Of a stretch of DNA of 64,000 bases, positions 46,020-54,700 are shown piece by piece. The DNA lies in the NCBI GenBank assembly GCA_002840055.1, contig PGZJ01000003.1, positions 1-64,000 on the forward strand. The letters run 5' to 3'. This DNA is from Gammaproteobacteria bacterium HGW-Gammaproteobacteria-11. GTDB taxonomy: Bacteria; Pseudomonadota; Gammaproteobacteria; Pseudomonadales; Pseudomonadaceae. A program made the position numbers and the translations under genes. The notes under the pieces were generated by a model. That model saw only the letters and a program-made list of their open reading frames with translations. It was not told the origin of the DNA and searched no databases. Numbering within the stretch: position 1 is the stretch's first letter; every line of letters begins with the position of its first letter.

Positions 46020-46948
46020 GGCCGCTTCTCGGCAATACGCAGCACGGCGCTACGCGAACGCGGGTTACTGGCCACTTCGGCTGCGGAGGGCTTGATCGCC
46101 TTGCCCACCAGATTGAGGCTGACCTGAATGTCCGCATCGCGGATCGGCAGGTCGCGGGGCAATGGCGCACCCTTGGCTTCGCGGCGCATGAACTGCTTGA
46201 CCAGCCGATCTTCCAACGAATGGAAGCTGATAACGGCCAAACGGCCACCGGGCGACAGCACTTCAAGCGCTGCCTTGAGGCCATCACCCAGATCATCCAG
46301 CTCACGATTGATAAAGATGCGGATACCCTGGAAGGCACGGGTAGCCGGATGCTTGTGCTTTTCCCAGGCCGGGTTGGCCTCCTTCAGCACCTCAGCCAGA
46401 TCCCCGGTACGGGTGAAAGGCTGCTGGCTGCGACGCATAACCACTGCGCGCGCCATACGACGGGCAAAACGCTCTTCACCGTACTCCTTGAGCACGGTGA
46501 CAATGTCGTCCTCACTGGCACTGTTGATCCACTCGGCAGCGCTTTGTCCGCTACCCGGGTCCATGCGCATGTCCAGTGGACCGTCCTGCATGAAGCTGAA
46601 GCCGCGCTCGGCGTCGTCCAACTGTGGCGAGGAAACCCCCAGATCCAGCAGCACACCATCAACCTTGCCATGCAGACCCAGGTCGCGCAGGGCCTCGGCC
46701 ATATCGGCAAAAGTGCGTTGCATAACGACAAAGCGGCCGTCTTCGGCCGCCAGCTGCTCACCGACCCGGATCGCCTCCGGGTCCTTGTCGAAGCCAAGCA
46801 AGCGGCCCTCCGCGGAGAGCCTGGCGAGTATCGCCCGGCTATGCCCGCCACGCCCGAAGGTACCATCCACGTAGCAGCCATCGGGCTTGATATCCAGCCC
46901 GTCCAGTGCTTCATTGAGCAGCACGCTGATATGCGCGAAGGTATTCAT
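46016..46948 (-). CDS. rsmH: 16S rRNA (cytosine1402-N4)-methyltransferase
   Basis: SAM-dependent enzyme that methylates C1402 in the ribosomal P site. The 310-residue protein has [29 protein letters not shown] (SAM motif), [24 protein letters not shown] and [12 protein letters not shown]. It overlaps mraZ and ftsL by 4 bp each. The partner enzyme RsmI for the 2'-O methyl of the same nucleotide is also encoded in this window. Confidence 0.98.
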
Positions 46949-47400
46949 AGGCTGAGGGTCTGCAGCACGTCCGGCAGTTCGCCGAGACTCTGTTGCTGGT
47001 CAAGGTAGGATGAGGTAGTCGCCTCCCAGGCGTCCTCGCTCCACAATTCGAATTTGTCCAACTGCCCGACCAGCATGACTTTCTTGTCCAGACCGGCATG
47101 CTCACGCAGCAGCGGCGGCACAACGAAACGACCGCTGTTATCCAGCTCGATTTCATTGGCATTACCAATCAACAGGCGATTCAGGCGCTTGACTGCCGGA
47201 TTCAGGTTGGGCGCTTTACGCAACTGCGCTTCAACCGCTTCCCAGGCGGGCATGGGGTATATCCACAGGCAACGCTCTTCCAGGGCAATGGTGGCTACCA
47301 ACTGGCCGGCGCACAGCTCGACGAGACGGTCGCGATAACGCGCCGGCATCGCAAGCCGCCCCTTGGCGTCCAGATTGATGGCACTGGTTCCCCGAAACAC
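46945..47400 (-). CDS. mraZ: Transcriptional regulator MraZ
   Basis: DNA-binding AbrB-like repressor of the dcw operon. The 151-residue protein begins [22 protein letters not shown] and has two repeats of the D-x-K/S-GR motif (DAKGRLAMP about 11; [10 protein letters not shown] about 84). I chose a GTG start at 47400 because family members begin MFRG and a GGGGA run lies upstream; the track's 18 extra residues are leader. It probably represses its own promoter through the MraZ boxes at 47460-47484. Confidence 0.95.
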   Translation of the reverse strand: MFRGTSAINLDAKGRLAMPARYRDRLVELCAGQLVATIALEERCLWIYPMPAWEAVEAQLRKAPNLNPAVKRLNRLLIGNANEIELDNSGRFVVPPLLREHAGLDKKVMLVGQLDKFELWSEDAWEATTSSYLDQQQSLGELPDVLQTLSL

Positions 47401-47459
47401 GTTTTCTGCTTCCCCTTGTTGATTGGCTTTCCATAAATGGGCAGGGCTTACCAAATCTA

Positions 47460-47484
47460 CCCACTTTTTCCCACTTCACACCAC
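47460..47484 (-). promoter_or_regulatory. MraZ boxes (operator of the dcw operon)
   Basis: On the minus strand three direct repeats GTGGT, GTGGG, GTGGG occur with exact 10-bp period. This matches the known MraZ operator (TGGGN repeats with 5-nt spacers) and lies just downstream of the predicted transcription start. Confidence 0.85.
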
Positions 47485-47492
47485 TTCGGCAC

Positions 47493-47521
47493 ACTATAGG
47501 AAGCAGGGCATACAGCGTCAA
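47493..47521 (-). promoter_or_regulatory. Sigma-70 promoter of the dcw operon (Pmra)
   Basis: On the minus strand TTGACG (47521-47516), a 17-bp spacer and TATAGT (47498-47493). It is a near-consensus promoter about 93 bp upstream of the mraZ start. The region 47522-47795 between it and rnpB is AT-richer and contains short hairpins (CGCACC/GGTGCG near 47707, AGCAGG/CCTGCT near 47738), but I find no gene in it. Confidence 0.88.
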
Positions 47522-47783
47522 GCCGCTATTTGCGGAAAAATCCTTTATTGGCAGGGAGTTACGACGAACGGCAGGCAAACATCATGACCTTGCGAAGCAA
47601 ATAACCAACGAGATCATTTACCCAAAACGCAAAGTTAAAGTGATTTGTGAGGAGTAAGATTTTTTCGTTCTGAGAAGGGATTTTTTAGCATCATTAAACA
47701 GGTACGCACCATGGGTTGGTGCGCCAGACAACCATCAAGCAGGACAATGCCTGCTAACACCTACCCGGCAGAGTGACCGGATA

Positions 47784-47796
47784 ATTGAAGAAAAAA

Positions 47797-47798
<2 letters not shown>
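47784..47798 (-). terminator. Terminator of rnpB
   Basis: The 3' strand of P1 is followed on the minus strand by TTATTTTTTC, a T-run that would stop transcription just after mature-length RNase P RNA. Confidence 0.6.
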
Positions 47799-48150
<352 letters not shown>

Positions 48151-48156
48151 GACGCA

Positions 48157-48185
48157 AGGTTAGCCGTGAAAAGCACCGCCGGCAA
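48157..48185 (-). promoter_or_regulatory. Sigma-70 promoter of rnpB
   Basis: On the minus strand TTGCCG, a 17-bp spacer and TAACCT. The expected start is near 48150, which agrees with the 5' end defined by the P1 helix. Confidence 0.6.
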
Positions 48186-48419
48186 GCACGATGTCCATTC
48201 GCCCTCATAAGGAGCACGACGCGCACCAATATAAGGCACAAACAGCGTCAACTGATCCACACCCTGTCCGCCCTGTTGCGGTGCAGCCCGCACCATCTCT
48301 GAACCTGAACAGGTTGGCATAGCCCCTGCATTGATCTGAACAGCAAACGAGATTCGCGGCGCAACCGGCCGCAGGCGTTGCCAGGCCCCCGGGCCTGAAA
48401 CAACTTGGTACCAATGGAC

Positions 48420-48512
48420 AACTAGGGTTCCGACCTGCCTGCAGGTGACTGGTCCGAGAGTTGTCGACCTCCGGCAGGGGGTTACACGGCGGGATAAAAG
48501 CCCGGGAGAGCC
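48420..48512 (+). promoter_or_regulatory. Guanidine-I riboswitch (ykkC class)
   Basis: The conserved ykkC segments occur in order: CTAGGGTTCCG (48422), ACTGGTCCGAGAG (48448) and ACACGGCGGGATAAAAGCCC followed by GGGAGA (48484-48509). This class binds guanidinium and turns on guanidine carboxylase, transporter and SugE-type genes. No T-run terminator is obvious in the 95 bp before the permease, so control may be translational or use a structure I cannot predict by eye. The divergent spacer 48186-48419 holds no gene or clear promoter that I can support. Confidence 0.93.
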
Positions 48513-48606
48513 TCAGATCACTGGGATCTCGTTACCTGTAACCGATGGAGCCTGCCATGCCTCAGATACTGCGCAAAGCCCTGCTCAGCCCCACGGAGAG
48601 CATGCC

Positions 48607-49425
48607 ATGTCACGCCTGATGAACCGCAAACCAGGCCGCGTGCTGCAGCTTGGACTGATTCTGCTGCCCTTCGCCTTGCTGCTGATGTTTTATCTGGCCA
48701 GCTCCCAGGCACGCCTGGCCGACAATCCCAACGACAAGCTGCTGCCAAGCTTCACGCAAATGGCCGATGCAGTCGAGCGCATGGCCTTCACCGCAGATCG
48801 TCGTACCGGAGCGTATTTATGGTGGGACGATACCGCTGCCAGCCTCAAGCGCCTGGGTACAGGCCTGGGTATTGCCGCCGCCGCCAGCCTGGTGCTGGGC
48901 TTGGCCATGCTGATCCCACTGTTACGCACGCCCCTGTCGCCGCTGGTAACCGTGATTTCGATGATTCCTCCCCTGGCGATCCTGCCGATTCTGTTTATCG
49001 TCATGGGCCTGGGCGAACTGTCCAAGGTGATGCTGATCGTTATTGGGATCACGCCGGTCCTGATCCGTGACATGCAGCAACGGGTCAGTGAAATCCCCGA
49101 TGAACTGCTGATCAAGGCGCAGACGCTGGGTGCCAATACCTGGCAGGTACTGATTCGGGTGGTACTGCCGCAACTGCTGCCGCGTCTGCTGCAAGGCCTG
49201 TGTCTGGCCCTGGGGCCGGCCTGGCTGTTTCTGATTGCCGCCGAGGCCATCGCCTCCACGGACGGCTTGGGTTATCGCATCTTTCTGGTCCGCCGCTATC
49301 TGGCGATGGATGTGATTCTGCCCTACGTGGCCTGGATTACCCTGCTCGCCTTCATCATGGACCGCGCCCTGAAGGGCCTGTGCCGGGGCCTGTTCCCCTG
49401 GTTCGAACCCAAGGGAGGCCACTGA
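48607..49425 (+). CDS. ABC transporter permease, TauC/SsuC-like, probable guanidine uptake
   Basis: Inner-membrane subunit of an importer. The 272-residue protein has about six hydrophobic segments and the permease coupling motif EIPDELLIKAQTLGANTWQVL (EAA loop, about 160-180), typical of the nitrate/sulfonate/taurine family. The ATG at 48607 has GGAGAG six bases upstream; the track's 54 extra residues cover the riboswitch. It is the first gene after the riboswitch. Operons of this type usually also encode a periplasmic binding protein, which is missing here. Substrate is inferred from the riboswitch and downstream enzymes. Confidence 0.88.
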   Translation: MSRLMNRKPGRVLQLGLILLPFALLLMFYLASSQARLADNPNDKLLPSFTQMADAVERMAFTADRRTGAYLWWDDTAASLKRLGTGLGIAAAASLVLGLAMLIPLLRTPLSPLVTVISMIPPLAILPILFIVMGLGELSKVMLIVIGITPVLIRDMQQRVSEIPDELLIKAQTLGANTWQVLIRVVLPQLLPRLLQGLCLALGPAWLFLIAAEAIASTDGLGYRIFLVRRYLAMDVILPYVAWITLLAFIMDRALKGLCRGLFPWFEPKGGH

Positions 49426-49426
49426 C

Positions 49427-50230
49427 ATGAGTCGCATTTCAATCCGCCATGTGTGGCAACAGTACGACGACACCGTGGTGCTGGAAAACCTCAATCTGGA
49501 GGTCGCCAGCGGCGAATTCATCACCATGGTCGGCGCCTCCGGTTGCGGCAAGTCCACCTTCCTGCGCTTGCTGCTGGGTCAGGAACGCCCCAGCAAGGGT
49601 CAGATTCTGCTGGACGACCAACCCCTGGCTGCCGAGCCGGGACCAGAGCGTGGCGTAGTGTTCCAGCGCTACTCAGTATTTCCGCACCTGACCGTGCTCG
49701 GCAATGTCATGCTCGGCCTGGAACTGCAGGCTGCACCGCTGCTCGGTCGCCTGCTGGGTCGGGCCAGGCGCGAGGCGCGCGAGCAAGCCGCAGCCATTCT
49801 CGAGAAAGTCGGTCTGGGCCATGCCCTGAACAAATACCCACATGCCCTGTCAGGCGGCATGCAGCAACGTCTGGCGATTGCCCAGGCGCTGGTCAAGGCG
49901 CCCCGCATCCTGCTGCTGGATGAGCCTTTTGGCGCACTGGACCCGGGCATCCGCAAGGACATGCATGAGCTGCTGCTGGAACTCTGGAAGCAAAGCGGTC
50001 TGACCGTATTCATGGTTACCCACGACCTGGCTGAAGGTTTCACCCTGGGCACGCGCCTGCTGGTGTTCGACAAGACTCGCATCGACCCGCAGGCGCCCGG
50101 CGCCTATGGTGCCCGCATCACCTACGACATCCCCCTGAACACCGATCGCAAGGCAGCGCGGGCCGCCGTCGACGCCCTGCCCGAGCACCTGACCCGTGAA
50201 CTTGCCCCAGCGCATCTGCAAGGAGCCTGA
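49427..50230 (+). CDS. ABC transporter ATP-binding protein, probable guanidine uptake
   Basis: Cytosolic ATPase of the importer. The 267-residue protein has Walker A GASGCGKSTFLRLLLG (about 38-53), Q-loop FQRYSVFPHLTV, signature LSGGMQQRLAIAQAL, Walker B ILLLDEPFGALD and H-loop VTHDLAEG. It belongs to the TauB/SsuB/NrtD group. It starts one base after the permease stop, so the two form one transporter unit. The C-terminal 50 residues (DPQAPGAYGARITYDIPL) differ from standard TauB and resemble ATPases of urea-carboxylase-linked operons. Confidence 0.92.
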   Translation: MSRISIRHVWQQYDDTVVLENLNLEVASGEFITMVGASGCGKSTFLRLLLGQERPSKGQILLDDQPLAAEPGPERGVVFQRYSVFPHLTVLGNVMLGLELQAAPLLGRLLGRARREAREQAAAILEKVGLGHALNKYPHALSGGMQQRLAIAQALVKAPRILLLDEPFGALDPGIRKDMHELLLELWKQSGLTVFMVTHDLAEGFTLGTRLLVFDKTRIDPQAPGAYGARITYDIPLNTDRKAARAAVDALPEHLTRELAPAHLQGA

Positions 50231-50234
50231 CCCG

Positions 50235-50963
50235 ATGACTCTGCCAACGCCCCTGCGCCCTACCTTCTACCGGGAGATTCTTCCCGGCGGCGGGCATACC
50301 TCTTTTGTTCTCAAGCGCGGCCAGATGCTGCGTCTGACTGACTGCGAAGGCGGCGCCAATGTCAGCCTGCTGCTGTTCAATGCCAACGAAAAAAGCGAGC
50401 GCCTGAACCTGCCCGACAGCCTCAAGTGCCAGCACACCGCCAAGCTGACCGCCGGTCACTGCCTGTATTCGGATATGGGCCGGGTACTGGCCGCCATCGT
50501 CACCGATACCTGTGGCTGGAGCGACAGCTTTGGCGGTGTGCTGAATGCCGATGAAGTACTGGAAAAATATGGCGCAGGGCGCTATCAGGAACTGCGCAAC
50601 GGCTTTTACCGCAACGGTGTGGACAACCTGCTGGTCGAGATGGGCAAGTGGGACATGCAGCTCTGCGACCTGCTGATGACCCTGAACCTGTTCAGCAAGG
50701 TCACAGTCGACGCCGAAGGCCGCTTTGCCTTCCAGCCTGACAACAGCAAGGCCGGCGACATCATCGAGCTCTACGCACCCATGGATACCCTGGTGGTCAT
50801 GACCGCCCTGCAGCACCCGATGGACCCGAACCCGCAGTACGCACCCAAACCGGTCAAGCTGAGCTGGCATCGCGTGGCCGATGACGGCATCACCATTCTC
50901 TGCCGTCGCACCCGCGAAGAAAACCTGCGCGGCCTGCACAACACCGACCGGATCTTTCTCTGA
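50235..50963 (+). CDS. DUF1989 protein, probable carboxyguanidine deiminase subunit (urea carboxylase-associated protein 2 type)
   Basis: The 242-residue DUF1989 protein was formerly called urea carboxylase-associated protein; members were shown to form a two-subunit carboxyguanidine deiminase (CgdAB) that releases ammonia from carboxyguanidine to give allophanate. Features seen: PGGGHTSFVLKRGQMLRLTD, the cysteine/aspartate stretch VTDTCGWSDSFGGVL and NFYRNG-like NGFYRNGVDNLLVEMG. The larger size suggests the UAAP2-type subunit; I cannot safely assign A or B. The ATG at 50235 follows AAGGAG in the end of the ATPase gene. The next gene is its paralogue. Confidence 0.88.
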   Translation: MTLPTPLRPTFYREILPGGGHTSFVLKRGQMLRLTDCEGGANVSLLLFNANEKSERLNLPDSLKCQHTAKLTAGHCLYSDMGRVLAAIVTDTCGWSDSFGGVLNADEVLEKYGAGRYQELRNGFYRNGVDNLLVEMGKWDMQLCDLLMTLNLFSKVTVDAEGRFAFQPDNSKAGDIIELYAPMDTLVVMTALQHPMDPNPQYAPKPVKLSWHRVADDGITILCRRTREENLRGLHNTDRIFL

Positions 50964-50969
50964 GGGAAC

Positions 50970-51611
50970 ATGCCCATGACTCTGACCCACAGCGACAAGC
51001 AGCCCGACAACGCCGTATACCGTGCCACTATTCCAGCTGGCGAGCCCTGGCTAACCGACATCAAGGCCGGACAAACCCTGCGCCTGCTTGATCTGGAAGG
51101 CAATCAGGCCGTCGACACCCTGTTCTTCAGCGCAGAAAACCCACGGGAGCGCTACGACGTGCAACGCACCCTGCGCAAACAGAACTCGGTGTATCTGACC
51201 ACCGGCAGCGTGTTGTACAGCAATCTGGGCAAGCCGATGCTGACCATCAGTGCCGATACCTGCGGCCGCCACGACACACTTGGCGGCGCCTGCGCCCAGG
51301 AAAGCAACACCGTACGCTACGCCCTGGATACCCGTTACATGCACAGCTGCCGCGACAATTTTCTGCGCGCCAGCCTGCACGACGGCCGCCTGCGCAAGGC
51401 CGATATCAGCCACAACATCAATTTCTTCATGAACGTTCCGGTCACCCCCGAAGGCGGCCTGACCTTTGAAGACGGCATTTCCGGCGCCGGCAAGTATGTC
51501 GAGCTGGTCGCGCATATGGACATCATCGTGCTGATCTCCAATTGCCCACAGCTGAACAACCCGTGCAACGGCTATAACCCGACGCCGGCGGAGATACTGG
51601 TCTGGGGGTAA
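50970..51611 (+). CDS. DUF1989 protein, probable carboxyguanidine deiminase subunit (urea carboxylase-associated protein 1 type)
   Basis: A 213-residue paralogue of the preceding gene. It has [50 protein letters not shown] with two conserved cysteines and [10 protein letters not shown] with a third, likely metal ligands, and ends in [17 protein letters not shown]. Its smaller size fits the UAAP1-type subunit. It lies six bases after the first subunit, consistent with a heteromeric enzyme. The following spacer to the carboxylase (165 bp) contains a repeat-rich stretch, which is unusual inside an operon. Confidence 0.9.
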   Translation: MPMTLTHSDKQPDNAVYRATIPAGEPWLTDIKAGQTLRLLDLEGNQAVDTLFFSAENPRERYDVQRTLRKQNSVYLTTGSVLYSNLGKPMLTISADTCGRHDTLGGACAQESNTVRYALDTRYMHSCRDNFLRASLHDGRLRKADISHNINFFMNVPVTPEGGLTFEDGISGAGKYVELVAHMDIIVLISNCPQLNNPCNGYNPTPAEILVWG

Positions 51612-51612
51612 A

Positions 51613-51716
51613 CAAGCTTCAAGCTGCCAGCGGCAAGCTTCAAGCTGGCCCTGCGCAGATGAGCTGATTCGTCAATCTTACAGCTTGCGGCTTGCGGCTT
51701 GCGGCTTGCAGCTGCC
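51613..51716. repeat. GCTTGCG heptamer array and AAGCTTCAAGCT palindromes
   Basis: CAAGCTTCAAGCTGCC and CAAGCTTCAAGCTGG are followed about 45 bp later by four near-perfect tandem copies of GCTTGCG (51683-51710) ending GCAGCTGCC. It is a GC-rich, foldable repeat in the operon between the second DUF1989 gene and the carboxylase; short related motifs are common in Pseudomonas spacers. Confidence 0.7.
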
Positions 51717-51776
51717 CCTGGGACGGCCCGGGGAGCATTAAGTAGTGAACCAGGACGACCTGGCCGAGGAACAACC

Positions 51777-54700
51777 ATGTTCGATACCTTGTTGATCGCC
51801 AACCGTGGCGCCATTGCCTGCCGTATTTTGCGTACGCTAAAAGACCTTGATGTTCGCGGCGTGGCCGTTTACTCGGAGGCTGATGCGGCCAGCCTGCATA
51901 TCCAGCAGGCCGATCAGGCCATCTCGCTGGGTGAGGGCGCGGCCACCGGCACCTATCTGGATGTCGGCAAGATCCTCGACGCGGCAAAACAGAGTGGTGC
52001 CCAGGCGATCCATCCCGGTTACGGCTTCCTCTCGGAAAATGCCGCCTTCGCCGAAGCCTGTGAAGCGGCGGGCATTGCCTTTGTCGGACCAACCCCGGAG
52101 CAACTGAGGGTCTTTGGTCTGAAACACACCGCACGCGCCCTGGCCAAACAGTATGGCGTGCCCCTGCTGGAAGGCACCGAGCTGCTCGACAGCCTGGACT
52201 CGGCACTCTGCGCCGCCGAGCAGGTTGGCTATCCGGTGATGCTCAAGAGTACCGCTGGCGGTGGCGGCATTGGCATGCGCGTATGCCGTAGTGCCAGCGA
52301 ACTGAGCGAGGCCTTCCAGACGGTCAAACGTCTGGGCCAGAACAATTTCAGTGACGCCGGCGTGTTTATCGAGAAATACATCGAGCGCGCCCGTCATCTG
52401 GAAGTACAGGTGTTCGGCGATGGTCACGGTGAGGTGTTGGCCCTCGGCGTGCGGGACTGCTCGGTACAGCGCCGCAACCAGAAGGTGATCGAGGAAACCC
52501 CGGCACCCAATCTGCCCGAAGGCATGGCCGAGGCCCTGTGTGCCGCGGCGATAAAACTGGCCAGCGCGGTCAACTACCGCAGCGCCGGTACCGTCGAGTT
52601 TGTCTATGACAGTGAAGCCGAGCACTTCTATTTCCTTGAGGTCAATACCCGCCTGCAGGTCGAGCATGGTGTTACCGAGCAGGTCTGGGGCGTCGATCTG
52701 GTGCGCTGGATGATTGAACTGGCGGCCGGTGATCTGCCACCACTGGCCGAGCTGGGCAAGTCTCTTCAGGCCCGCGGCCACGCCATTCAGGCCCGCGTTT
52801 ATGCCGAAGATCCGGGCCGTGACTTCCAGCCCTGTCCGGGACTGCTGACCGCCGTTGACTTTCCCGCCGCCGACGGCAAGGCGCTGCGGATTGATACCTG
52901 GGTAGAAGCCGGCTGCGAGATACCACCCTACTTCGACCCGATGATAGCCAAGATCATCTGCTGGCAGCCAACCCGCGAGGCCGCCAGCGCAGCCCTGCAT
53001 AGGGTGCTGGGTGAAACGCAACTCTATGGTGTGGAAAACAACATCGCCTATATCCGCCAGATCCTGCTGGATTTGCCATTCGCCAGCGGCCAGCCGTGGA
53101 CACGCTGCCTTGAGCAACTGCGTTATCAGGCCAACACCTTTGAAGTGCTCAGCGGCGGCACCCAGACCACCGTTCAGGACGTTCCCGGCCGGCTGGGTTA
53201 TTGGGCTGTCGGCGTGCCACCATCCGGCCCGATGGATAACCTGGCACTGCAATTGGCCAACCGTCTGCTGGATAATCCCCAGGATGCCGCCGGCCTGGAA
53301 ATTACCATGAGCGGCCCGCTGTTGAAGTTCAATACCGCTGCCGTGGTCGCCGTCACCGGCGCGGATATCCCCGTAACGCTGGACGGAAGCCCCCAGCCCA
53401 TGCATACCAGCCTGCTGATCCCAGCGGGTGGTCAACTTGCACTCGGCACCCTTGCCGGGGCCGGGGCACGAAGCTACCTGGCCATTCGCGGCGGCATTCA
53501 GGTGCCGGATTATCTTGGGAGCAAGAGCACCTTTACCCTGGGACAGTTTGGTGGTCATGCCGGACGCGCCCTGCGGGCCGGTGATGTGCTGCATCTGCCA
53601 GCACTGAGCGACCCGAGCGTCGGCGCCAGTCTGGCTGCAGAGCTGTGCCCGGCCCTGCCAGCGGTGCGCCACCTGCGCGTGATTTATGGCCCGCATGCCG
53701 CGCCCGAATACTTTACCCCGGCTTACATGCAGCGTTTCCTGGAGACCGATTGGGAGGTGCATTTCAACTCCAGCCGCACCGGCATTCGCCTGATCGGCCC
53801 GAAACCGGAGTGGGTGCGTGAGGACGGCGGTGAAGCCGGCCTGCACCCCTCGAATATCCATGACAATCCGTACGCCATTGGCGCCGTGGACTTTACCGGT
53901 GACATGCCGGTTATCCTCGGGCCGGATGGGCCGAGCCTGGGTGGCTTCGTCTGCCCGGTGACCATCATCGAAGCCGACCTGTGGCAGATGGGCCAACTCA
54001 AGGCCGGTGACCGGGTGCGCTTTATTCCGGTTGCGCTGGAAACCGCGCGCGAACTGGCCCTGCTTCGCCAGCAGGAAATCCAGCAATTGCAACCCCTGTG
54101 CCCGACCAGCAGCCCAGCCGTCGAGCCCGCTTCACCCATAGTGCTGAGCATTGGTGAAACCGACACCCAACTGGTTGCCCGGCTGTCCGGCGATACCCAT
54201 CTGCTGCTGGAAATCGGCCAGCCGGAGCTGGATCTGGTCTTGCGCTTTCGCGGTCACGCGTTGATGCAGGCACTGGAGGCCATGCACTTGCCCGGTGTCA
54301 GTGACCTGACCCCCGGCATTCGTTCCCTGCAAGTGCATTACCAGCCGGAGGTCCTGCCACTGGCGCAGCTGCTGAGCATCATAGAAGGTGCCTGGGAGCA
54401 GGTTGTCAGCGCCCGGGATCTCAAGGTGCCTTCGCGTATCGTGCACCTGCCGCTGTCCTGGGATGACCCGGCCTGCCAGCTGGCCATCGAGAAATACATG
54501 ACCACAGTGCGCAAGGACGCCCCCTGGTGCCCGAGCAATCTGGAATTCATCCGTCGCATCAATGATCTGCCCAACCTCGATGAGGTGCACCGCACCGTGT
54601 TCGAGGCCAGCTATCTGGTCATGGGCCTGGGTGATGTCTACCTGGGCGCACCGGTAGCCACACCACTGGACCCCCGGCACCGGCTGGTCACCACCAAATA

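Noticed and set aside
51837-54092. 751-residue ORF on the minus strand (and a 397-residue one at 54132-55325)
   Set aside because: Both are antisense to the carboxylase, whose domains and biotin motif are clear. Long antisense ORFs are expected in GC-rich coding sequence.
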